A stretch of 64,000 nucleotides of DNA from Chryseobacterium daecheongense (GTDB taxonomy: Bacteria > Bacteroidota > Bacteroidia > Flavobacteriales > Weeksellaceae). The stretch lies in NCBI RefSeq assembly GCF_003729955.1, contig NZ_RJTX01000002.1, positions 434,001 through 498,000 on the forward strand. Reading direction: 5' to 3'. The notes beneath the pieces are model-generated. The model worked only from the letters and a program-made list of their open reading frames with translations. It was not told the DNA's origin and did no database searches. Shown here one piece after another: positions 43,417 through 52,181 of the stretch (position 1 is the first letter of the stretch; every line of letters begins with the position of its first letter). Both the position numbers and the translations under genes were made by a program.

Positions 43417-44646
43417 TTAAAACAAAGTATATCCTAGAACAAGAGATATTGTCTTATATTCACTTTGCCAATATACATAATCATCCAGGAAAGATCTTGG
43501 CGACAGGTATCTGAACTCTGCACTGAAACGGTCATTATATTTATATCCCACTCCTAATGCAATGTTGTTTCCGGAAGATATATTCAGATGATTATCGTAC
43601 TCCAAATCTATATGAGATTTCTTTGAAGAAAAATCAATTACATAAGCGAAATCAACAAAAAACTTCGATTGATCATTCAGGAAAAAATAATGTCTTATTC
43701 CTATAGGAACTTCGATAGATGAATACTCTACGGATCTTGTGGCAGTTAAAATAGAGCTGAATCCACCATCAAATGAAACTTCTTTACTTGATTTATAAGA
43801 CTGATAAGTGGGTTCAACAAAAGCAGACCATTTATTTTTGTTGAAAGGAAAAATATACTCGAATTCAACTCCTATTCTAAAGTTGAGTTCAGAATCGAAA
43901 TCTGTGTTTCTTACTCTTAAATTATCATTCCCGATAGAAAGAGAAGATGAATTCACTCCTGGTCTGATTGTTACATTAAAGATGTCTCTTTTAGTAGTTT
44001 GGGCGGTATAATCTGTGTTTTTAATGTCAGAACCAGCGGAGCCAGCAGAACATTCGTTAAACTTACTGAAAATATTCACAAAATCTTTTTTGGAATATTT
44101 CGCGTTATCAATTTCATTTCCGGTAATTCCACATTTTAAATCAGCTGAAATCTGATCTTTATATTCTTCATTATAGGCAATGTTTCCGTTTCCTATATTA
44201 TAGTTTTTATAGACTAATTGCTTAATTTCAGAATTGTCAACTCTATAAAAAAACCTTCTGATATCATCTTGCTCATAAGACAACAAATCCGCCTTTCCAT
44301 CGATCAAATATCTTAAAAGCAATGTTTCTTCGTGAAATTCAGGCTCTTTTTTTTCAGAAATATCTGTCAGTTTCAAAGAAGAACGATCGATTTTCACTTT
44401 TTCCCTAACAAATCTGTAAGTGCCTACTCCAAATTCTTTAATATTATTAGTGTTTTCTTTTTTTACTTCAGATGTATTGGATAGTCTATATTCAATTTCT
44501 TTAGGATTATTTTTCCATTCCGAATTTTTAATCAGGACTTCTTGTTTCTCTCCTGAATTGTTGATTACATATCCGTTTTCGAACTTAATTTGGCTCTGGT
44601 ACGTAGCAAATACAAGCAGACCGGCCAGCAAACTGATTTTTTTCAA
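43417..44646 (-). CDS. Outer-membrane beta-barrel protein (PorT-like) with N-terminal exported domain
   Basis: 409 residues with a Sec signal peptide (MKKISLLAGLLVFATYQS). Residues 20-200 form an unknown hydrophilic domain that opens with ENGYVINNSGEKQEVLIKN and contains several paired cysteines (LKCGITG, FNECSAG). Residues 215-409 are alternating amphipathic strands (RIGVEFEYIFPFNKNKWSAF; PIGIRHYFFLNDQSKFFVDF) ending in LVLGYTLF, i.e. a small barrel with terminal Phe. Function unknown. Monocistronic, divergent from queG. Confidence 0.72.
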   Translation of the reverse strand: MKKISLLAGLLVFATYQSQIKFENGYVINNSGEKQEVLIKNSEWKNNPKEIEYRLSNTSEVKKENTNNIKEFGVGTYRFVREKVKIDRSSLKLTDISEKKEPEFHEETLLLRYLIDGKADLLSYEQDDIRRFFYRVDNSEIKQLVYKNYNIGNGNIAYNEEYKDQISADLKCGITGNEIDNAKYSKKDFVNIFSKFNECSAGSAGSDIKNTDYTAQTTKRDIFNVTIRPGVNSSSLSIGNDNLRVRNTDFDSELNFRIGVEFEYIFPFNKNKWSAFVEPTYQSYKSSKEVSFDGGFSSILTATRSVEYSSIEVPIGIRHYFFLNDQSKFFVDFAYVIDFSSKKSHIDLEYDNHLNISSGNNIALGVGYKYNDRFSAEFRYLSPRSFLDDYVYWQSEYKTISLVLGYTLF

Positions 44647-44770
44647 GGTGGTAATATTTTTTTCTATAACTAAATTTTGTAAGAATTAACGCGAATAAAG
44701 GGTAACAGTATTCGTACTTAAAATACGGCGGCAAATTTATAAAATAATCTTAGTTTTGCAATGTAAACTC

Positions 44771-45712
44771 ATGAATTCAATTGCCGCAACATATTCGCAA
44801 CTTATTAAATCCAAAGCAAAAAAGTTTGGATTTCAGGATTGTGGTATTTCCAAAGCGGATTTTTTAGAAGAAGATGCCCAACACCTGGAAAGTTGGTTGA
44901 AGAATAATTTTCATGGAGAAATGAAATACATGGAAAATTATTTTGATAAAAGACTTGATCCTAGGTTATTGGTTGAAGGTTCCCAATCTGTTATTTCTCT
45001 TTCCTATAATTATTTCCCGAAAGAGAAAATTTCAACCCTTGAAAATTATAAGATCTCAAAATATGCCTACGCAGAAGATTATCATGAAGTCATCAAAGAA
45101 ATCCTTTGTGAAATGGTGGCAGAACTACAGGAAGAGATCGGAGATTTTGGCTTTAGGGTTTTTGTAGATTCTGCACCGGTGCTGGAAAGAAGCTGGGCGA
45201 GAAAATCAGGAATAGGATGGGTGGGGAAAAATGCGAATCTGATCACTAAACAAAGCGGATCATTTTATTTTTTAGCAGAAATCATTTGTGATTTGGAACT
45301 TATACCGGATCATGAAACTACTGATCATTGTGGAACCTGCAGAAAATGTATAGAGGCTTGTCCTACAGATGCTATTGTTTCTGATAAAATTATTGATGGA
45401 AGCAAGTGCATTTCTTATGCAACGATAGAATTAAAAAACGAAATCCCGGAACATTTCAAAAATAAAATGGAAGACTGGATGTTCGGTTGCGATATTTGCC
45501 AGGATGTTTGCCCTTGGAATCGCTTTTCCAGTCCTAATCTTCAAAGCAGATTTACACCCAATGCATTTCTTAAAAATTTCAAAAAAGGAGAATGGAAAGA
45601 GTTGACACAAGAATTATTCTCTGAGATATTCAAAAAATCACCTGTAAAGAGAACCAAATTTGCTGGGTTGAAAAGAAACATTGAATTTTTGGAACAATCA
45701 TCAGGTCAATAA
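44771..45712 (+). CDS. queG: Epoxyqueuosine reductase
   Basis: 313 residues from [24 protein letters not shown] 15 bases upstream is possible, but the ATG lies 12 bases behind a TAGTTTTG -7-like element (44751-44758). QueG reduces epoxyqueuosine to queuosine in the tRNA wobble base. Seen: [20 protein letters not shown], two ferredoxin-type 4Fe-4S motifs ([23 protein letters not shown]), and a cobalamin-binding N-terminal half. Normal length for the family. Confidence 0.95.
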   Translation: MNSIAATYSQLIKSKAKKFGFQDCGISKADFLEEDAQHLESWLKNNFHGEMKYMENYFDKRLDPRLLVEGSQSVISLSYNYFPKEKISTLENYKISKYAYAEDYHEVIKEILCEMVAELQEEIGDFGFRVFVDSAPVLERSWARKSGIGWVGKNANLITKQSGSFYFLAEIICDLELIPDHETTDHCGTCRKCIEACPTDAIVSDKIIDGSKCISYATIELKNEIPEHFKNKMEDWMFGCDICQDVCPWNRFSSPNLQSRFTPNAFLKNFKKGEWKELTQELFSEIFKKSPVKRTKFAGLKRNIEFLEQSSGQ

Positions 45713-46080
45713 AGGCTTAATTTTAGGGGGATAAATACTTTTCTGGAAATTGTGTTTTCCAAAACTAAAGCGGGTAATCGACCATTCCTTACATTTCTGT
45801 TGTAAAGAGGTAAAGATTCAAATATATAAGAATGTGTTGAAAATCTTTTCCTAAAAAGAAAAATTGACTTTCAGGAGATTAAAATCTCACAGAAAATCAA
45901 CGTCTTTTTTGTATTCTTTTAGGAGCTATTTTTACTCTTATTTTAAATCTTTTTTGTGATTTTGAATTTTTACGCATATTTATTATATATTTCGTACTTA
46001 AATTTAATCATTTTTCCGATAAAAACAAATACTTTTGGAAAAAAATAAGATTAAATTTTTATTAATTATATTAAAAAAAC
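45713..46080. other. Intergenic region with terminator
   Basis: About 370 bases without a gene between queG and the DUF2459 gene. It contains the hairpin listed at 45864-45910, and the last 120 bases are very AT-rich leader DNA. No other structure was recognised. Confidence 0.5.
45864..45910 (+). terminator. Two-tier hairpin, probable terminator
   Basis: The outer stem TTGACTTTC / GAAAATCAA (one mismatch) encloses a perfect inner stem GAGATT / AATCTC, followed by CGTCTTTTTT. It lies 150 bases after queG, so the U-tract suits the plus strand. Confidence 0.55.
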
Positions 46081-46764
46081 ATGAGTGTGAAAATGATACT
46101 GATGTATATCCTTAAAATAGTGGGGGTTATCGTAGGAATTGTAGTTCTGTATGCATTATTAGGATATTTTTTGCCTTTCATAGAGGTTCGCGCAAAAGAA
46201 GGTGACCAGAAAAAAGAAATTCCTATTTATATTTATACTAATGGAGTTCATACTGATATTGTAATGCCGGTAAAAAATGACTTACAGGACTGGAGTTCCA
46301 AAATCCCTTTTTCCAATGTACGTTCCGGGCAAACTGACTACAATTATATTGGGATAGGATGGGGAGATAAAGGCTTCTATCTGGATACCCCAACCTGGGC
46401 AGATCTTAAATTTTCAACAGCATTTAAAGCCGCTTTCTGGCTAAGTGAATCTGCTATGCACTGTACCTACTATAAAACCATGAAAGAGGGAAGTGATTGT
46501 AAAATGGTGATGATCAGCAGAGCACAATACAAGGATCTTATACAATTCGTAGAGGCTAAATTCGACAAAGATCAGAATGGAAATTTCATTTTGATCCCTA
46601 CAGATGCGGTATATAGTGATAATGACGCTTTTTATGATGCGAAAGGAAAATACAGCTTCCTATACACTTGCAATACATGGGCAAATGATGCTTTAAAGGC
46701 GGCCGGCCAAAAAGCAGCGTTTTGGACACCTTCGGATTTCGGAATATTTCAGCATTATAAATAA
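46081..46764 (+). CDS. DUF2459 (TIGR02117) family membrane-anchored protein
   Basis: 227 residues. One N-terminal transmembrane segment (about 6-32) is followed by a domain with IYIYTNGVHTDIVMPVKND, IGIGWGDKGFYLDTPTWADL and YTCNTWANDALKAAG. The spaced His, Asp and Cys-Asn residues look like a possible hydrolase site, reminiscent of papain-like/NlpC folds; that is my guess. The family has no assigned function. It ends 5 bases before an L,D-transpeptidase-like gene, so both may act on the cell wall or envelope. Confidence 0.85.
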   Translation: MSVKMILMYILKIVGVIVGIVVLYALLGYFLPFIEVRAKEGDQKKEIPIYIYTNGVHTDIVMPVKNDLQDWSSKIPFSNVRSGQTDYNYIGIGWGDKGFYLDTPTWADLKFSTAFKAAFWLSESAMHCTYYKTMKEGSDCKMVMISRAQYKDLIQFVEAKFDKDQNGNFILIPTDAVYSDNDAFYDAKGKYSFLYTCNTWANDALKAAGQKAAFWTPSDFGIFQHYK

Positions 46765-46769
46765 ATACG

Positions 46770-47414
46770 ATGAGAGGCTTTGCTATAATTTTTGTTTTAC
46801 TGTTTATAGTGTCCTGCAGCGGGGAGGCAAAAAACAAAGTTGATACCACAGTTATAAAAAGCATTACCAAAAATAAGCCTGAAATAGATAGATCTAAAAC
46901 AAGAATGAAATCAGAGGAAGCCTTGACGTTCTGTAAATCCAAAGGTTTTAATACTGATTTCTGTATTTTAATAGATATGAGCTTGCATTCAGGAGTCAAG
47001 AGATTTATCGTTTGGGATTTTAAAACTGACTCTATTTCCCAAACCTATCTTGTAGGCCACGGATGTGGTTCCAATTCCTGGAGCAGAGATGAATCCAAGG
47101 ATGCTCCGGAATTCAGTAATGAAGATGGAAGTCATCTTTCTTCATTAGGAAAATATAAATTAGAAGGAAGGGGATACAGTGATTGGGGGATTAATGTGAA
47201 ATATCTGATGCATGGTCTTGAAGAAACCAATAGCAATGCGTTGAAAAGATTTATTGTTTTCCACTCGTGGAATCTGATGAGCGATAAGGAAATTTATCCT
47301 AATGGTTCACCGGAAGGATGGGGTTGTCCTACTATTTCCAATAATGCAATGCGGGAAATAGATCCTATGATTCAAAATTCCCAAAAGCCCATCCTCATGT
47401 GGATTTATAAATAA
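46770..47414 (+). CDS. Murein L,D-transpeptidase catalytic domain lipoprotein (YkuD_2 type)
   Basis: 214 residues. Type II signal with lipobox LFIVSC, then SGEAK. The catalytic domain includes FCILIDMSLHSGVKRFIVWD, VGHGCGSNSW and the active-site segment FHSWNLMSDKEIYPNGSPEG followed by WGCPTIS, i.e. His and Cys of the L,D-transpeptidase fold (PF13645-type). Probably acts on peptidoglycan from an anchored position in the periplasm. Second gene of a two-gene unit with the DUF2459 protein; a terminator follows. Confidence 0.88.
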   Translation: MRGFAIIFVLLFIVSCSGEAKNKVDTTVIKSITKNKPEIDRSKTRMKSEEALTFCKSKGFNTDFCILIDMSLHSGVKRFIVWDFKTDSISQTYLVGHGCGSNSWSRDESKDAPEFSNEDGSHLSSLGKYKLEGRGYSDWGINVKYLMHGLEETNSNALKRFIVFHSWNLMSDKEIYPNGSPEGWGCPTISNNAMREIDPMIQNSQKPILMWIYK

Positions 47415-47434
47415 TTTTTATACGGGTATAATAA

Positions 47435-47478
47435 AAAATAAAACCTTTTCTGTATTGAGAAGGTTTTATTTTTTTTAA
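47435..47478 (+). terminator. Rho-independent terminator
   Basis: AATAAAACCTTTTC and GAGAAGGTTTTATT form a long stem around TGTATT, ending in a run of T. Placed 20 bases after the transpeptidase gene; near-symmetrical A/T flanks could also stop minus-strand transcription. Confidence 0.85.
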
Positions 47479-47512
47479 ATAAAAGTATATTAATATTCTT
47501 TATTTTAATTTA

Positions 47513-47534
47513 ATTAGTATATTTGTATACTAAT
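47513..47534 (+). promoter_or_regulatory. Palindromic operator over the -7 element of the carotenoid operon
   Basis: Perfect inverted repeat: ATTAGTATA (47513-47521), spacer TTTG, TATACTAAT (47526-47534). The -7 box TATATTTG (47518-47525) lies inside it. The MarR-type gene starts 10 bases downstream. A 22-bp palindrome of two 9-bp arms is the size expected for a MarR dimer, so autorepression by blocking polymerase is likely. Confidence 0.75.
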
Positions 47535-47544
47535 ATTTTATCCT

Positions 47545-48222
47545 ATGCGTTTCCAAATCATAAAAGATGTCATCCAATTGCTTGAACAGTTTGAAACAGA
47601 CAACAATGAAATAAAGGCTTATTCTGATGATATTGAAGGTTTTAAATCTTGGATATCCGATCAGAAAAGACAAGATGAAAACGTACATCCGGAAGAGCCT
47701 TATTGGGAAGGAAAAGAACATGGAAGGTCTCCGGAAAGTGTTATCAATACCTTATTGGTACATCTGAACAGGTATGCAAAGACCTATTCAAAATCTGCCA
47801 TTGCAGATTCGGATTTTGCCACTCAGGAAGATTTTATCTATCTGATCAATCTTAAGGCATTGGGAGCGATGACCAAAATGGAACTTATTAAAAAGAATAT
47901 TCAGGACAAGCCTGTGGGAATGCTCATTATTAACAGGCTTATCAATCAGGGATGGGTAGAGCAGAAGGATTCGGACGCAGATAAAAGAACAAAGGTAATC
48001 AGTATTACAACGGAAGGGTTGGCTGCATTGGATCAGCAAATGGATAGGATCAGAAAAGCTACTCATATCGTTACGGGAGACCTTACTTATTCTGAAAAAA
48101 TGAGCCTTATCCGGATACTGGATAAGCTTGAAAGGTTCCATCACCCAATATTCAGCGAGAATATTAACAGTAAAAGCCTTATCGATGAGGTATACAAAGA
48201 ATATCCGTTTCAAAAGAATTAA
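47545..48222 (+). CDS. MarR family transcriptional regulator of carotenoid operon
   Basis: 225 residues, longer than most MarR proteins because of an N-terminal helical extension (about 1-75). The winged helix covers about 80-200: QEDFIYLINLKALGAMTKME, NIQDKPVGMLIINRLINQGW (recognition helix), and EQKDSDADKRTKVISITTEG (wing with the D-x-R motif). First gene of the carotenoid operon, 4 bases before crtI. A perfect palindrome over its own promoter is the probable binding site. The ligand or signal is unknown; no B12-binding or light-sensing domain is present. Confidence 0.92.
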   Translation: MRFQIIKDVIQLLEQFETDNNEIKAYSDDIEGFKSWISDQKRQDENVHPEEPYWEGKEHGRSPESVINTLLVHLNRYAKTYSKSAIADSDFATQEDFIYLINLKALGAMTKMELIKKNIQDKPVGMLIINRLINQGWVEQKDSDADKRTKVISITTEGLAALDQQMDRIRKATHIVTGDLTYSEKMSLIRILDKLERFHHPIFSENINSKSLIDEVYKEYPFQKN

Positions 48223-48226
48223 ATAA

Positions 48227-49696
48227 ATGAAAAAGATTGCCATCATAGGTTCAGGATTTTCGGGTTTATCTGCGGCAGCATACTCCTCAAAAGAAGGATA
48301 TGAAGTTCACGTCTTTGAAAAGAATGAAACTGCAGGCGGAAGAGCAAGGCAGTTCAGAACTGATAATGGCTATCTGTTCGATATGGGGCCAAGCTGGTAT
48401 TGGATGCCGGATATTATTGAATCTTTTTTTAATGATTTTGGGAAAAAAGCCTCAGACTTTTATGAATTGATCCCATTGGATCCTCAGTTTGAAATGGTCT
48501 TTTCTGATGGTACTATGCCTATTCCTCACAATTATGAGGAAATGACAGAATTGTTTGAAAAAACAGAAAAAGGAGCGGGTAAAAGGCTGGATGATTTCAT
48601 GAAAGATGCCCGGTACAAATATGAAGTGGGAATGAAGGATTTTGTGAATAAGCCCTGTCACTCCTGGCTGGAATTTGTTTCTCCAACCATTGCAAAAAGT
48701 GCTTTCAAGCTGGATCTTCTTACCAATTTCCAACGTTTTGTCAGAAAATATTTTAAGCATCCGAAACTGATCATGTTGATGGAGTTCCCCGTTATTTTTC
48801 TGGGGGCTTCTCCTAAAGATATACCGGCTTTATACAGCCTGATGAATTATGGAGGATATAAACTCGGAACATGGTATCCCATGGGAGGATTTTTCAGGAT
48901 TATCGATGCTATGAAGCAGATCGGAGTGAATAACGGGGTACATTTTCATTTTAAATCCAATGTCCAACGAATTATTGTTGAAAAAGGAAGGGCATCTTCT
49001 CTTGTTGTGAATGGAAAAGTTTGGAATTTTGATGCGATTATTGCTTCATCGGATTATCAGCATACCGAAACTCAGTTACTGGCTGAAGAATACAGGAATT
49101 ATAAACCTGAGTATTGGAAAAAACTGACCTTTGCCCCCTCATGTCTTATTTATTATTTGGGATTCAAGGAGAAAATTCCTAACCTCAAGCATCATACGCT
49201 TTTTTTTGAAAATGACCTGGAACTGCATACAAAAGAAATCTATCAGGATAAAAAATGGCCCACCCAACCCTTATTTTATGTATGCTGTCCTTCAAAAACA
49301 GATCCGGATGTAGCGCCTCAAAACGGTGAGAATGTATTTCTTCTAATGCCTGTTGCTACAGGAATAGAAGACTCTGAAGAAATAAGAGAACAATATTTCC
49401 GTGAAATGATCGGAAGATTGGAAAAGCATACAGGCAGTGTAGGATTACAGGAAAAAATAGAATATAAGAAAAGCTATTGTATTCAAGATTTTAAAGAAGA
49501 TTACAATGCTTATGAAGGAAATGCTTACGGTCTTGCCAACACTTTAGCCCAGACTGCAGTTCTAAAGCCATCGCTTAGAAATAAAAAAGTAAAGAACATT
49601 TTTTATACAGGCCAGCTTACTGTTCCCGGTCCCGGAGTTCCGCCCTCCATTATTTCGGGTAAAATAGCTGCCGGAGAAGCCACCAGTAAAAATTGA
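48227..49696 (+). CDS. crtI: Phytoene desaturase
   Basis: 489 residues. FAD-binding start KKIAIIGSGFSGLSAAAYSS, then FEKNETAGGRARQF and DMGPSWYWMPDI. The C-terminal CrtI signature is VPGPGVPPSIISGKIAAGE. Converts phytoene to lycopene by sequential desaturation at the membrane. Followed by crtB after 3 bases, the standard flavobacterial order. Confidence 0.96.
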   Translation: MKKIAIIGSGFSGLSAAAYSSKEGYEVHVFEKNETAGGRARQFRTDNGYLFDMGPSWYWMPDIIESFFNDFGKKASDFYELIPLDPQFEMVFSDGTMPIPHNYEEMTELFEKTEKGAGKRLDDFMKDARYKYEVGMKDFVNKPCHSWLEFVSPTIAKSAFKLDLLTNFQRFVRKYFKHPKLIMLMEFPVIFLGASPKDIPALYSLMNYGGYKLGTWYPMGGFFRIIDAMKQIGVNNGVHFHFKSNVQRIIVEKGRASSLVVNGKVWNFDAIIASSDYQHTETQLLAEEYRNYKPEYWKKLTFAPSCLIYYLGFKEKIPNLKHHTLFFENDLELHTKEIYQDKKWPTQPLFYVCCPSKTDPDVAPQNGENVFLLMPVATGIEDSEEIREQYFREMIGRLEKHTGSVGLQEKIEYKKSYCIQDFKEDYNAYEGNAYGLANTLAQTAVLKPSLRNKKVKNIFYTGQLTVPGPGVPPSIISGKIAAGEATSKN

Positions 49697-49699
49697 ATT

Positions 49700-50536
49700 A
49701 TGAAAAAATTATTTGATGAACTTTCTTATAAAGTCAGCAAAGAGACCACAAAGCTCTACAGCACCAGCTTTTCCTTAGGGATACTGGCATTGTCTCCTAA
49801 GATCAGAAATCCGATTTATGCCATTTATGGATATGTTCGTCTTGCCGATGAAATTGTAGACAGCTTTCATGAGCATGACAAGGAACGGCTTCTATACAGA
49901 TATAAAGAAGAAACCTTTCAGGCATTGGAGGATGGTATTTCTCTCAATCCTATCTTACAGTCATTTCAGGAAGTAGTGCATGAATATAAGATAGATCACA
50001 GTCTCATCAGGCAATTTCTCAAAAGCATGGAGATGGATCTCCATAAGATAGATTACAATTCAGAACTGTATAAAGAATATATTCTGGGATCGGCAGAAGT
50101 GGTGGGCCTGATGTGCTTGCAGGTATTTGTGGAAGGAAATACTGCTGATTTTGAAAAACTTAAGCCTTATGCAATGAAATTAGGATCTGCTTTTCAAAAG
50201 GTTAACTTTCTGAGAGATATGAAGGATGATTATCAGGTTCTTGGGCGCAACTATTTCCCCAATGTTGATATCTCTTATTTTGATAATACCGTAAAATCAG
50301 AGATTGAAAAAGAAATAGAAACGGAATTTAAAGAAGCTCTGGAAGGGATCAAGATGTTGCCGAATTCATCAAAATTCGGAGTGTATCTGGCGTATCAGTA
50401 TTACGTTTCGCTTTTCAGGAAAATTAAAAAAACTTCTGCCAGTAAGATTATCAATCAGCGGATCAGAATTTCTAATGGGAAGAAAATATCTTTGATGATG
50501 AGCAGCTATTTACAGTATAAAATATCACTTTTATAA
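49700..50536 (+). CDS. crtB: Phytoene synthase
   Basis: 278 residues of the squalene/phytoene synthase family. First Asp-rich motif YVRLADEIVDSFHEHD, second motif NFLRDMKDDYQVLGRNYFP. Early conserved KLYSTSFSLGILALSPKIR is present. Joins two geranylgeranyl diphosphates to phytoene. No GGPP synthase gene (crtE) is in the operon, so substrate must come from an isoprenoid enzyme elsewhere. Confidence 0.96.
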   Translation: MKKLFDELSYKVSKETTKLYSTSFSLGILALSPKIRNPIYAIYGYVRLADEIVDSFHEHDKERLLYRYKEETFQALEDGISLNPILQSFQEVVHEYKIDHSLIRQFLKSMEMDLHKIDYNSELYKEYILGSAEVVGLMCLQVFVEGNTADFEKLKPYAMKLGSAFQKVNFLRDMKDDYQVLGRNYFPNVDISYFDNTVKSEIEKEIETEFKEALEGIKMLPNSSKFGVYLAYQYYVSLFRKIKKTSASKIINQRIRISNGKKISLMMSSYLQYKISLL

Positions 50537-50557
50537 ATAATCTGAAAAAACAGAATA

Positions 50558-51028
50558 ATGGTATACAGACTTTTCAGAGAACAGCACCTCAATTGTGATA
50601 TAGACACAGCCTGGAAATTTTTCTCTTCCGCTAACAATCTGTCTGAAATTACCCCGAAGGATATGAATTTCATCGTTCTCACCCCAATGGAAAATGATGA
50701 AATTTATGAGGGGATGATCATTGACTATCATGTATCTCCCTTACTCGGAATCAAGCTGGACTGGAAAACAGAAATTACCCAGGTGGTTTTTCATAAAAGT
50801 TTTACGGATTTTCAGAAGAAAGGACCCTATAAATTATGGAACCATTTTCATGAATTCATACCTAATGAGCAGGGTGTTTTGATGAGAGATACCGTTGATT
50901 ATGAACTGCCATTCGGATTTTTGGGAGATATTGCTCACAGTCTGTTTGTCAAAAAAAAGCTTGACCACATTTTTGGTTATCGTTATAAAGTGCTGGAAGA
51001 ATTATTTAATCAAAAGCAAAGCTCATGA
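50558..51028 (+). CDS. SRPBCC (START-like) family protein
   Basis: 156 residues with the helix-grip fold pattern of ligand-binding SRPBCC proteins: QHLNCDIDTAWKFFSSANN, LSEITPKDMNFIVL, GPYKLWNHFHEFIPNEQG, and a long C-terminal helix. Often annotated as cell-division inhibitor, without good support. Its place between crtB and crtZ, overlapping crtZ by 4 bases (ATGA), suggests it handles or carries a hydrophobic carotenoid intermediate; that role is inferred. Confidence 0.85.
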   Translation: MVYRLFREQHLNCDIDTAWKFFSSANNLSEITPKDMNFIVLTPMENDEIYEGMIIDYHVSPLLGIKLDWKTEITQVVFHKSFTDFQKKGPYKLWNHFHEFIPNEQGVLMRDTVDYELPFGFLGDIAHSLFVKKKLDHIFGYRYKVLEELFNQKQSS

Positions 51029-51483
51029 ATTTCCTGATCGTCATAAGCACATTCTTCGCGATGGAAGGAGCCACCTGGCTTATCCATAAATATGTGATGC
51101 ACGGCTTTCTATGGATGCTTCATAAGGATCATCATGATCACAGCAACGACGGACCAATGGAAAAAAATGATTATTTCTTTGTCATTTTTGCTGTTCCTAC
51201 GATAGCTCTTATGTATTATGGTACTGTTCAGGGATTTAATTTTTATTTCTATATCGCAATCGGAATCGCACTGTATGGGATGGCTTATTTTTTTGTACAT
51301 GATATTTTCATTCATCAAAGGTTGAAAATTCTCCGTGATACACAAAATCCCTATTTACTGGCCATCAGAAGGGCACATAAGCAGCATCATAAACATACCG
51401 GAAAGGAAAAAGGGGAATGTTTCGGGTTTCTATGGGTGCCGATAAAGTATTTTAAAATGTATTTCAATAAAAATAAATCGTAA
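51025..51483 (+). CDS. crtZ: Beta-carotene hydroxylase (fatty-acid hydroxylase superfamily)
   Basis: 152 residues with hydrophobic segments and the four histidine clusters of a di-iron hydroxylase: HKYVMH, HKDHHDH, VHDIFIHQR and HKQHHKH. Hydroxylates beta-carotene rings at C3 to give zeaxanthin through cryptoxanthin. Inner membrane. Overlaps the SRPBCC gene by 4 bases and is followed after 2 bases by the lycopene cyclase. Confidence 0.95.
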   Translation: MNFLIVISTFFAMEGATWLIHKYVMHGFLWMLHKDHHDHSNDGPMEKNDYFFVIFAVPTIALMYYGTVQGFNFYFYIAIGIALYGMAYFFVHDIFIHQRLKILRDTQNPYLLAIRRAHKQHHKHTGKEKGECFGFLWVPIKYFKMYFNKNKS

Positions 51484-51485
51484 GA

Positions 51486-52181
51486 ATGCTTCAGTATACC
51501 TATCTTTTGATCAATTTCTTTACGGTGATTATCTGTTTTGTATTTTCATTTCATCCGAAAATACAATTCAACAGACACTTCAGGGCATTTTTTTTAGCGG
51601 CTTTTCTGGTAGGAAGCATCTTTGTTCTTTGGGATGCATGGTTTACGGGAATGGGGGTATGGTGGTTTAACGAAAAGTATGTATTAGGGGTGAAAATCCT
51701 CGAGCTTCCCATTGAAGAGATTATGTTCTTTGTCTGTATCCCGTTTGCGTGTGTATTCACCTATTATGGTCTGGATAAGTTTTTCCGTCTGGACTGGAAA
51801 CCTTTTCCTGAAAAAATATTTGTAGTACTGAGTATTATATTGGCATTGTGTATTGCAATGTACAATGAAGATAAAATATACACTTTCATTACTTTTTTAA
51901 CCACGGGGCTAAGTATGTTTGTTTTATATTTCATATTGAAAGCCCGATGGATTGGGAAAGCATCTTTTATTTATCTCATATTGATGCCCGGCTTTATAGG
52001 AGTCAATGGTATACTTACCGGAACAGGGCTGGAATCTCCTATTGTTAATTACAATCCTAATGATTTCATGGGAATCAGGTTTCTTACGATTCCTCTGGAA
52101 GATACTGTTTACGGATATGAAATGATCTTATGGAACCTTTATTTATTTCAAAAATTTAAAAAGGATGAGCAGCAAGATTAA
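51486..52181 (+). CDS. crtY: Lycopene beta-cyclase, fused CrtYcd type
   Basis: 231 residues, six to seven membrane segments. Two lycopene-cyclase repeats are fused: the first has ILELPIEEIMFFVCIPFACV and the second has FLTIPLEDTVYGYEMILWN, with the acidic PxEE/PLED motif of each half. This corresponds to the heterodimeric crtYc/crtYd cyclases of actinobacteria joined in one chain, as usual in Bacteroidota. Its end overlaps the photolyase start by 17 bases. Confidence 0.93.
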   Translation: MLQYTYLLINFFTVIICFVFSFHPKIQFNRHFRAFFLAAFLVGSIFVLWDAWFTGMGVWWFNEKYVLGVKILELPIEEIMFFVCIPFACVFTYYGLDKFFRLDWKPFPEKIFVVLSIILALCIAMYNEDKIYTFITFLTTGLSMFVLYFILKARWIGKASFIYLILMPGFIGVNGILTGTGLESPIVNYNPNDFMGIRFLTIPLEDTVYGYEMILWNLYLFQKFKKDEQQD

